The notes beneath the pieces are model-generated. The model worked only from the letters and a program-made list of their open reading frames with translations. It had not been told where the DNA came from and did no database searches. From JBDRNE01 sp043812935 (lineage in GTDB: Bacteria > Omnitrophota > Gorgyraeia > Tantalellales > Tantalellaceae), in the NCBI GenBank assembly GCA_043812935.1, contig JBDRLO010000021.1, positions 1-7,355 on the forward strand: a stretch of 7,355 nt of DNA. The letters run 5' to 3'. Both the position numbers and the translations under genes were made by a program. Shown here piece after piece: positions 1-4,992 of the stretch; positions within the stretch are counted from its first letter, which is position 1; each line of letters begins with the position of its first letter.

Positions 1-91
1 CACATTTTTTCCGGAAACAATCCCCTAAACTTACGAGATCTCTAACCGGCATAGACCGAATAAGACTTATCGTTTCATTTACATTATCCAT
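1..91 (-). CDS. possible 5' end of a gene running off the left edge
   Basis: From an ATG at 89-91 the minus strand stays open for 30 codons to the window edge; the peptide begins MDNVNETISLIRSMPVRDL. I do not recognise the family. The start has no clear Shine-Dalgarno sequence. A 9-bp inverted repeat (92-125) lies immediately upstream and overlaps a weak promoter-like pair, TTGCAA at 124-129 and TAACAT at 102-107, with 17 bp between; that would give a very short leader. A second ATG at 50-52 is an alternative start. Thirty open codons in AT-rich DNA could arise by chance, so this is a weak call that rests mainly on the regulatory-looking context. Confidence 0.3.
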   Translation of the reverse strand, partial: MDNVNETISLIRSMPVRDLVSLGDCFRKKC

Positions 92-125
92 ATTGTAAAC
101 AATGTTACCATTTTAAGTTTACAAT
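92..125. promoter_or_regulatory. 9-bp inverted repeat, possible operator
   Basis: ATTGTAAAC (92-100) and GTTTACAAT (117-125) are perfect reverse complements separated by 16 bp. The pair sits directly upstream of the possible gene start at 91 and covers the promoter-like elements for it. Arms of this length at this spacing suit binding by a dimeric regulator. The function is inferred from position only. Confidence 0.35.
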
Positions 126-143
126 TGCAAGCCTAACACAACC

Positions 144-162
144 AAAAAAGCGCACTAGGCGC
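144..162 (-). terminator. weak rho-independent terminator after hicBA
   Basis: Read on the minus strand this is GCGC, loop CTAGT, GCGC, followed at once by six T. The 4-bp GC-only stem is short but the T tract is clean, and it lies 132 bp beyond the hicA stop codon, before the next possible gene. It would end hicBA transcription. The short stem keeps confidence moderate. Confidence 0.4.
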
Positions 163-293
163 GTAGACTTCTGATTTTATCGTTAGATTAAAATGTACAC
201 TGTAGGCAAAAACTTTGAGGAATTTTTTTCGCAGATAAATAATATTTGACGTGTTTTACACTTTATACTCTATACAGATAATACACGTATAGT

Positions 294-527
294 TCATAAA
301 ACTTCTTTTAAAATTTCTAAATATTCTTCCCTACTAAAACGTAATACCCTTAAATTATTCGTAAGAATGAAGACTGGGATTTCTTTTATGGCAGGAATAA
401 CTATCGGTCTTTTCAAATCCCCACGGCTCCAAATTCGATGATCGCCCCGTTGCCTTTTAAAAGTACAACCAACATATTCTAAAAATTTCTCAAACTTCTT
501 GTAATGAATCGGATTTAAGCGGGACAT
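294..527 (-). CDS. hicA: HicA-type mRNA interferase toxin
   Basis: The 77-residue product fits the small HicA/YcfA toxin family, a dsRBD-like fold that cleaves mRNA when not bound by HicB. Visible landmarks are the N-terminal helix around FEKFLEYVGCTF (12-23), the catalytic-type histidine H30 in RGDHRIW, and a C-terminal part (KEIPVFILTNNLRVLRFSRE, 48-67) matching the family's usual KGTLRSILRQAGIS-type block. The common GSH is GDH here; the histidine is kept, so the protein is probably active. Its ATG at 525-527 lies inside the end of hicB (13-bp overlap) and has no strong ribosome binding site of its own, so translation is probably coupled to hicB. The antitoxin-first order is the reverse of the classical hicA-hicB order but is known in the family. 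Confidence 0.85.
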   Translation of the reverse strand: MSRLNPIHYKKFEKFLEYVGCTFKRQRGDHRIWSRGDLKRPIVIPAIKEIPVFILTNNLRVLRFSREEYLEILKEVL

Positions 528-811
528 GGAATTTTGAAAGTTTCGTCCATTTCAGTAATAAAGCGTGGTGACTGCCACACTTGCTTTTTATTTTTTCGAC
601 TTTTAATCCAACCACAATTAGCTAAAACTTCCTCTGTTGTTCCCATTTCTTCGAGTTCTTCAAAAAAAATATGTACTAATTCTTCAAATCTTTTTTTCGC
701 CTTATTAACGGTTGTCGCAGAAGTAGATATATCCAATGCCGGCGTATAGGCAATAAAATTCTTACCTTCTTTAAGTATTATAACTGGTAAACTGCATTTC
801 ATGTATTTCAT
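515..811 (-). CDS. hicB: HicB-type antitoxin
   Basis: The 98-residue product has the HicB partial RNase H-like fold signature near the N-terminus: a beta strand LPVIILKEG, then FIAYTPALDISTSATT (19-34), then a long helix KAKKRFEELVHIFFEELEEMG (37-57) and the EEVLANCGW tail (60-68). It should bind and neutralise the HicA encoded by the overlapping downstream gene. No helix-turn-helix or ribbon-helix-helix segment is evident after residue 70; the tail (QSPRFITEMDETFKIPCPA) resembles short HicB proteins without a DNA-binding domain. The start at 811 is set by GGAGG (821-825), 9 bp upstream. A promoter and a 9-bp inverted repeat lie just before it (835-881). Confidence 0.85.
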   Translation of the reverse strand: MKYMKCSLPVIILKEGKNFIAYTPALDISTSATTVNKAKKRFEELVHIFFEELEEMGTTEEVLANCGWIKSRKNKKQVWQSPRFITEMDETFKIPCPA

Positions 812-834
812 TTGTAATTACCTCCAAAAAAAAC

Positions 835-881
835 TAACTTTACCTTTCAATAATACCATATTTCCCATCAAAGTAAAGTTA
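835..881 (-). promoter_or_regulatory. hicBA promoter within an inverted repeat
   Basis: On the minus strand, TTTACT (872-877) and TATTAT (850-855) form a -35/-10 pair with a 16-bp spacer. They match 4/6 and 5/6 of the sigma-70 consensus. Perfect 9-bp arms TAACTTTAC (835-843) and GTAAAGTTA (873-881) bracket the promoter: one arm overlaps the -35 and the other lies just past the -10, near the start site. This geometry is typical of a repressible operator, here presumably for autoregulation of hicBA. Confidence 0.5.
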
Positions 882-954
882 TTTTTAGCAAAACATAGCA
901 ATTTTCACGGTCAGTTGTAAGTTTACTTGTTATTGATAAAAAGTCAAATTTTTT

Positions 955-1464
955 CTACTTAATTATTAAACTGTCCTTCATGTACGTTGCAATAAGCTTA
1001 CGGTGACTCAGAAAAGGAATTTTGGGAAGTTTTTTTAACGAAATAAATTTTGCATCGCTTGCATCGTCCCCGGGTATAAGTTTATAATTTTTTGTTGCAA
1101 ATTCCACACCCACGACCAAAACAAAACCATATATTTTGCTTTTTTGAAGTTCTACCCCGACAAGCCTGCCGGGCTTACCTTTTAGTCCTGTTTCCTCAAA
1201 AAGTTCACGTGTCCCTGCTTTTTCTGGAGTTTCGTTTAATTCAATGTACCCGCCCGGCAACGCCCAATGTCCGCTGCAGGGAGCAATACTTCTTTTAATT
1301 AAAAGCAATTCTTTTTTCCTATTTGCCACAAGACAAGCGGCAACCGGTACTGGGTTACGGTAATCCACCCACCCGCAACCTGCACACCTAAACCTATTAA
1401 GTCCATCTACAAAATTTTTTTTCAAAGTTTTTTTGCACATCGGACAGAATTTATATATTTCCAT
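955..1464 (-). CDS. NUDIX hydrolase with N-terminal zinc ribbon
   Basis: The 169-residue product starts with a CxxC-x16-CxxC zinc ribbon (C7, C10, C27, C30) followed by a NUDIX fold. The NUDIX box is complete at residues 72-94: G72, E78, then R86-E87-L88-F89-E90-E91-T92-G93-L94, matching GX5EX7REUXEEXGU, so the metal-binding glutamates are present. Such proteins hydrolyse nucleoside-diphosphate-linked substrates (ADP-ribose, NADH, FAD, modified nucleotides); the exact substrate cannot be read from sequence. It lacks the SQPWPFPxS signature of true NudC. The ATG at 1462-1464 follows AAGGA with an 11-bp gap. It is separated from ilvD by hairpin repeats and from hicBA by about 140 bp, so it may be transcribed alone or by read-through. 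Confidence 0.88.
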   Translation of the reverse strand: MEIYKFCPMCKKTLKKNFVDGLNRFRCAGCGWVDYRNPVPVAACLVANRKKELLLIKRSIAPCSGHWALPGGYIELNETPEKAGTRELFEETGLKGKPGRLVGVELQKSKIYGFVLVVGVEFATKNYKLIPGDDASDAKFISLKKLPKIPFLSHRKLIATYMKDSLIIK

Positions 1465-1490
1465 GATTGTATTTTTCCTTTTATAACCGC

Positions 1491-1513
1491 ACCCCCGAAT
1501 AACATGCGGGGGT
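1491..1513. repeat. GC-rich hairpin upstream of the NUDIX gene
   Basis: ACCCCCG (1491-1497) and CGGGGGT (1507-1513) are perfect reverse complements around a 9-bp loop. The minus-strand sequence that follows has no T tract, so this is not a standard intrinsic terminator. It lies 27 bp before the NUDIX start and could protect the 3' end of the ilvD message or affect the NUDIX leader. Confidence 0.5.
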
Positions 1514-1526
1514 TGTCCTTAAATTA

Positions 1527-1550
1527 GGGCGGGGCAACCCCGCCCCTACA
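1527..1550 (-). repeat. TGTAGGG-type palindromic intergenic element
   Basis: On the minus strand the element opens with TGTAGGG (1544-1550) and contains a perfect 8-bp hairpin: GGGCGGGG (1527-1534) and CCCCGCCC (1538-1545) around a 3-bp loop. Short palindromes with this head are familiar as dispersed intergenic elements in many environmental bacterial genomes (recollection, not a search). A second element with the same TGTAGGG head begins at 3822 in opposite orientation; both are exactly 4 bp from a copy of the 24-bp repeat. Confidence 0.6.
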
Positions 1551-1554
1551 CTGA

Positions 1555-1578
1555 CAAACCGGCAAACGGACCAACCGG
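1555..1578 (-). repeat. single copy of the 24-bp array unit, inverted
   Basis: On the minus strand this 24-mer reads as octamers CCGGTTGG, then TCCGTTTG, then CCGGTTTG. It differs at only 2 of 24 positions from one variant of the unit repeated in the plus orientation at 3402-3809 (the variant at 3666-3689). It thus lies on the other side of ilvD from the array, in inverted orientation. Confidence 0.75.
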
Positions 1579-1592
1579 TACACCTGATAACC

Positions 1593-1615
1593 ATTATTTG
1601 ACAAAGTCAAATAAT
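1593..1615. repeat. perfect 10-bp AT-rich inverted repeat
   Basis: ATTATTTGAC (1593-1602) and GTCAAATAAT (1606-1615) are perfect reverse complements around a 3-bp loop AAA, about 90 bp beyond the ilvD stop. Flanking sequence has no T tract on the minus strand, so it could be a hairpin that stabilises the ilvD 3' end or one of the dispersed repeats of this genome. Confidence 0.55.
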
Positions 1616-1635
1616 AATCCTGCTTGTCCTGCCCG

Positions 1636-1653
1636 TCTCGAGCGAAGTCGAGA
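1636..1653. repeat. TCTCGA hairpin in a CCCTTCGACAAG-type element
   Basis: TCTCGA (1636-1641) and TCGAGA (1648-1653) pair around a GCGAAG loop (CTTCGC on the minus strand, a UUCG-like loop). On the minus strand CCCTTCGACAAG precedes it, a motif family I recognise as common in intergenic repeats of environmental bacteria. It lies about 50 bp past the ilvD stop codon. Confidence 0.45.
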
Positions 1654-1703
1654 GGAACTTGTCGAAGGGAGCAAAGATGCAAACGGACTGCATAGAGGAA
1701 CCG

Positions 1704-3362
1704 TTAACTAACCACCGCTCCGGTTGAAGCTGAAGTTACTCTTTCTGCGTATCTGTGCAAATATCCGTGTTTCACTTTCAGTTCAGGCGCCTTCCATGAT
1801 TTCATTCTTTCGGCTATTTCATCTTCACTAACTAAAAGTTCTAACGACTTGTTCGGAATATCAATGCGTATTCTGTCGCCTTCTTTAATAGCGGCAATTG
1901 GCCCGCCTTCCTGCGCTTCCGGAGAAATATGTCCGATTGCCGCGCCGCGTGTACCACCGGAAAAACGTCCGTCAGTAATAAGCGCAACTGATTCGCCTAA
2001 CCCTTCTCCCACAATAGCCGATGTGGGTCCCAGCATTTCACGCATTCCGGGCCCGCCTTTCGGACCTTCATACCGGATAACTACCACATCCCCTTTTTTG
2101 ATCTTTTTGTTCATTATTGCTTTCATTGCTTCTTCTTCTGAATTATAAACCCGCGCCGGCCCTTCATGCCGAAGCATGGACTCAGCAACAGCCGATTTTT
2201 TTACCACAGCACCGTCAGGCGCAAGATTACCAAAAAGCACACTTAATCCGCCGTCTTTTGAATACGGCGCGTCAACGGGTTTAATTACTTCAGTATCAAG
2301 GATTTCCGCGCCATGGATATTTTCTTTTACGGTAAGTCCGGTTACCGTACGGATATCCATGTGCATCAGTTTCTTTTTACTAAGTTCAGCCATTACCGCG
2401 GAAATCCCGCCAGCAGCATTCAAATCCTCCATATGCTGTTCTCCTGCCGGAGATATGCGGCACAAATTCGGAGTCCGTTCGCTTATTTTATTAAACATAT
2501 TAAGATCAAGTTTTATGCCGGCTTCATTCGCAATTGCCGGTAAATGAAGAACTGTATTTGTTGAACTGCCAAGAGCCATTTCAACCGTAATCGCGTTTTC
2601 AATAGATTTTTGACTAACAATATCCCTCGGTTTAATATCCTTAACTACAAGTTCCATAATTTTCATGCCGGTTTGTTTTGCCAACCTCAGTCTTTTCGCA
2701 GTCGGAGCAGGAATAGTACCATTACCGGGAAGCGCCAGCCCTAATGCTTCACTTAAACAGTTCATTGAATTGGCAGTAAACATCCCCGAACATGAACCGC
2801 ATCCGGGACACGCTTCATTTTCAAGCTCTTCAAGCTCAATCTGCGTAATTTTGTTTGATATACGCTTACCTACACCTTCAAAAACCGTGATTAAATCAAC
2901 TTGCTGTTTTCTAATGTTACCTGCAAACATGGGACCACCACTTATCAAAATCGCGGGAATATTTAATCTGAGCATAGCCATCATCATTCCGGGAACAATT
3001 TTATCACAATCACAAATACACACAAGTCCGTCAAAAGGATATGCTGTCGCCATAATTTCAATTGAATCCGCAATAATTTCGCGTGATGGGAGTGAATACT
3101 TCATCCCGGAATGACCCATGGCAATCCCATCACAAACACCTATTGTATTAAACTCCATAGGAGTACCACCGGCAATTCTTATTCCGCTTTTGACAGCAGC
3201 CGCGATGTCTTTTAAATGAATATGGCCGGGAATCAATTCATTCGCGGAATTTGCAACTCCGATTATGGGCCTATCCAACTCTTCGTTTGTATACGATAAT
3301 GCCTTTAAAAGCGCCCGATGCGGCGTTCTCTCAAGGCCTTTTTTCATCTGATCCGAACGCAT
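1704..3362 (-). CDS. ilvD: dihydroxy-acid dehydratase
   Basis: This 552-residue enzyme converts 2,3-dihydroxy-3-methylbutanoate and -pentanoate to the 2-keto acids that become valine, leucine and isoleucine. Family landmarks run the full length: NSANELIPGHIHL (38-50), GVCDGIAMGH (75-84), CDCDKIVPG (117-125), CPGCGSCSGMFTANSMNCL (185-203), ALGSSTNT (263-270) and TDGRFSGGTRG (463-473), whose serine (S468) is catalytic in the family. C119 and C191 are the expected Fe-S ligands. PGHIHL, rather than the PCNLHL seen in plant [2Fe-2S] enzymes, resembles the E. coli-type protein. The ATG at 3360-3362 is chosen because AAGGAGG ends 4 bp upstream and the N-terminus MRSDQMKKGLERTPHRALLK is canonical. 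The frame stays open upstream to 3860 only through the tandem array. No T-box leader is visible. Confidence 0.96.
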   Translation of the reverse strand: MRSDQMKKGLERTPHRALLKALSYTNEELDRPIIGVANSANELIPGHIHLKDIAAAVKSGIRIAGGTPMEFNTIGVCDGIAMGHSGMKYSLPSREIIADSIEIMATAYPFDGLVCICDCDKIVPGMMMAMLRLNIPAILISGGPMFAGNIRKQQVDLITVFEGVGKRISNKITQIELEELENEACPGCGSCSGMFTANSMNCLSEALGLALPGNGTIPAPTAKRLRLAKQTGMKIMELVVKDIKPRDIVSQKSIENAITVEMALGSSTNTVLHLPAIANEAGIKLDLNMFNKISERTPNLCRISPAGEQHMEDLNAAGGISAVMAELSKKKLMHMDIRTVTGLTVKENIHGAEILDTEVIKPVDAPYSKDGGLSVLFGNLAPDGAVVKKSAVAESMLRHEGPARVYNSEEEAMKAIMNKKIKKGDVVVIRYEGPKGGPGMREMLGPTSAIVGEGLGESVALITDGRFSGGTRGAAIGHISPEAQEGGPIAAIKEGDRIRIDIPNKSLELLVSEDEIAERMKSWKAPELKVKHGYLHRYAERVTSASTGAVVS

Positions 3363-3385
3363 ATATCCTCCTTGTGGTTGGTTAG

Positions 3386-3817
3386 CCGGTTGACCGGTTT
3401 GCCGGTTAACCCGTTTGCCGATTTGCCGATTGACCCATTTACCGATTTGCCGGTTAACCCGTTTGCCGGTTTGCCGGTTGACCCGTTTGCCGATTTGCCG
3501 GTTGACCCGTTTGCCGATTTGCCGATTGACCCGTTTGCCGATTTGCCGGTTGACCCATTTACCGATTTGCCGGTTAACCCGTTTACCGGTTTGCCGGTTA
3601 ACCCGTTTACCGATTTGCCGATTGACCCTTTTGCCGATTTGCCGATTGACCCGTTTGCCGATTTGCCGGTTGACCCGTTTGCCGGTTTGCCGGTTGACCC
3701 GTTTACCGGTTTGCCGGTTGACCCGTTTACCGGTTTGCCGGTTAACCCGTTTACCGGTTTGCCGGTTGACCCGTTTGCCGATTTGCCGGTTGACCCGTTT
3801 GCCGATTTGCCGATTTG
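3386..3817 (+). repeat. 24-bp tandem array built from 8-bp subunits
   Basis: Seventeen complete 24-bp units occupy 3402-3809, preceded by a 16-bp unit (3386-3401) and followed by a lone octamer (3810-3817). Each unit is three related octamers: CCGGTTGA, then CCCGTTTG, then CCGATTTG. The 16-bp leading unit lacks exactly one octamer. I count 11 unit variants, differing mostly by A/G changes at five fixed positions; four units (starting 3474, 3498, 3762, 3786) are identical. Some variants contain the palindrome GGTTAACC. Because the period is divisible by three, all six frames lack stops and produce false ORFs. The array fills most of the 635-bp trxB-ilvD gap and ends 23 bp before the ilvD start, so it would be transcribed as ilvD leader if read-through occurs. 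The rest of the gap (3878-3997) shows no gene or clear signal. Confidence 0.95.
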
Positions 3818-3821
3818 TTGG

Positions 3822-3877
3822 TGTAGGGACAGAGCTTGTCATGTACCCTGTGTGGTACATGGCCCCTGTGCCTGTCC
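3822..3877 (+). repeat. TGTAGGG-headed inverted-repeat element next to the array
   Basis: The element starts with TGTAGGG (3822-3828), exactly 4 bp after the last array octamer. It contains a perfect 8-bp hairpin, CATGTACC (3840-3847) with GGTACATG (3854-3861), nested inside GGACAG (3827-3832) and CTGTCC (3872-3877). It shares its head and its 4-bp distance to the 24-mer with the inverted element at 1527-1550. Confidence 0.6.
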
Positions 3878-3997
3878 ATTAAGTTAATCCACGTTACCCA
3901 TTGCAGCAGGTTAATTGGTTAACGGCTTTGTCTATATCGTTCTAAAAGTTTTAAATCGACATGCGATATACGACATACCATGTACAATATAAGCTCT

Positions 3998-4936
3998 TTA
4001 TTTATAGACAATTCCCTTAAGCTCATCAACATATTGACCGGCACTATAAGCGGCCACAGCTCCATCCCCGCACGCAGTCACTACCTGATGAAGCAGTTTT
4101 TTACGGCAATCTCCTGCCGCAAAGATTCCTTTCTCTGAGGTGTTCATAGCGTCATCTGTAAGAATGCCGCCTTTTTCATCCAATTTAATCGTTTCTTTTA
4201 AAAATTTAGTATTCGGCTGCCATCCTACAAATACAAAAACACCTTTACACAAAACATTCTCTATTTTTCCAGTTTCAAGGTTTTCCACACTCACACTTTC
4301 AACTTGTTTACTTCCGTTTATTGTTTTTATTGTTGACTGCCATAAAAATTCTATTTTTTTATCGTCAAAAGCGCGTTCCTGTAATATTTTCGCGGCCCTC
4401 AAGGCGTTTCTCCGATGTACAATTGTTATTTTTTTACCAAATTTGGTTAAAAAAAGAGCTTCTTCAACCGCAGTATCGCCGCCGCCTATAACAATAATAT
4501 CTTTGTCACGAAAAAATGCGCCGTCGCATGTAGCACAATACGAAACACCCTTGCCAATAAATTCCGTTTCACCCGGAACATTCAGTTTTTTCGAACAAGC
4601 ACCTGTTGCCGCGATAATAGAATATGTCTGATATGTGCCGGTTTCATCTTCAATATTCCAGATACCATCGTGCTTAAATATATTTTTAACAGTACCAGGC
4701 CGGCACTCTAATCCAAATGTTTCCGCCTGTTTTTTGAAAACATCTATAAGATCAAACCCTGATGATTTAATTACACCAGGATAATTTTCAATCATATCAG
4801 TCATGGTCGCCTGTCCCATAACAGAATAGCTTTCAAGAAGAAGCACTTTCATTCTAGCACGAGAAGCATAAATACCTGCCGTTAATCCAGCCGGCCCCCC
4901 GCCAATTATTATAATGTCATATATTTCTTTTCCCAT
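3998..4936 (-). CDS. trxB: thioredoxin reductase
   Basis: This 312-residue FAD enzyme of the low-molecular-weight type passes electrons from NAD(P)H to thioredoxin. It shows the FAD-binding GGGPAGLTAGIYASRA (12-27), the redox disulfide C134-A-T-C137 followed by D138, the pyridine-nucleotide GGGDTAVEEA (151-160), HRR (174-176), which favours NADPH, and the C-terminal FAD motif GIFAAGDCRKK with QVVTACGDGAVAA. The usual GDV and TAAGDG positions carry cysteine here (GDC, TACGDG), possibly a subfamily trait. Length is normal. The ATG at 4934-4936 follows AGGGA with a gap of about 10 bp. It is the fifth gene of the apparent unit, 56 bp after the MBL gene; the gap carries a 7-bp tandem repeat. No thioredoxin gene is visible in the window. 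Confidence 0.95.
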   Translation of the reverse strand: MGKEIYDIIIIGGGPAGLTAGIYASRARMKVLLLESYSVMGQATMTDMIENYPGVIKSSGFDLIDVFKKQAETFGLECRPGTVKNIFKHDGIWNIEDETGTYQTYSIIAATGACSKKLNVPGETEFIGKGVSYCATCDGAFFRDKDIIVIGGGDTAVEEALFLTKFGKKITIVHRRNALRAAKILQERAFDDKKIEFLWQSTIKTINGSKQVESVSVENLETGKIENVLCKGVFVFVGWQPNTKFLKETIKLDEKGGILTDDAMNTSEKGIFAAGDCRKKLLHQVVTACGDGAVAAYSAGQYVDELKGIVYK

Positions 4937-4959
4937 AATTGTTAGTTCCCTTTTTTAAC

Positions 4960-4987
4960 GTGCTGCGTGTTCCGTGCTGCGTGCAAC
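4960..4987 (+). repeat. 7-bp tandem repeat, four units
   Basis: Four consecutive heptamers, GTGCTGC, GTGTTCC, GTGCTGC and GTGCAAC, lie between the MBL stop and the trxB ribosome binding site. The first and third are identical. A related string, GCGTTGCACG, recurs at 7335-7344 in the opposite orientation (it matches the complement of 4980-4989). It looks like a small intergenic microsatellite; no function is evident. Confidence 0.6.
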
Positions 4988-4992
4988 GCGAT

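Noticed and set aside
534..749. Plus-strand 71-residue ORF opposite hicB
   Set aside because: It overlaps the well-supported hicB on the other strand and has no ribosome binding site or known motif.
1491..1545. Intrinsic terminators of ilvD
   Set aside because: The hairpins are strong, but neither is followed by a T tract on the minus strand, so I list them as repeats only.
1849..3114. Plus-strand ORFs of 99-149 residues inside ilvD
   Set aside because: They are antisense shadows of a fully conserved ilvD, with no ribosome binding sites or recognisable domains.
3386..3817. CRISPR array
   Set aside because: Units are contiguous 24-mers with no unique spacers, and no cas gene is nearby.
3318..3887. 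Plus-strand proline/aspartate-rich repeat ORFs (189 and 155 residues) across the array
   Set aside because: The 24-bp period keeps every frame open; there is no ribosome binding site, and both frames run antisense over the ilvD start region. They reflect the DNA repeat, not protein selection.
3363..3997. T-box or branched-chain amino acid attenuator before ilvD
   Set aside because: No T-box sequence, leader peptide rich in Leu/Val/Ile codons, or terminator/antiterminator pair is visible; the gap is mostly the tandem array.
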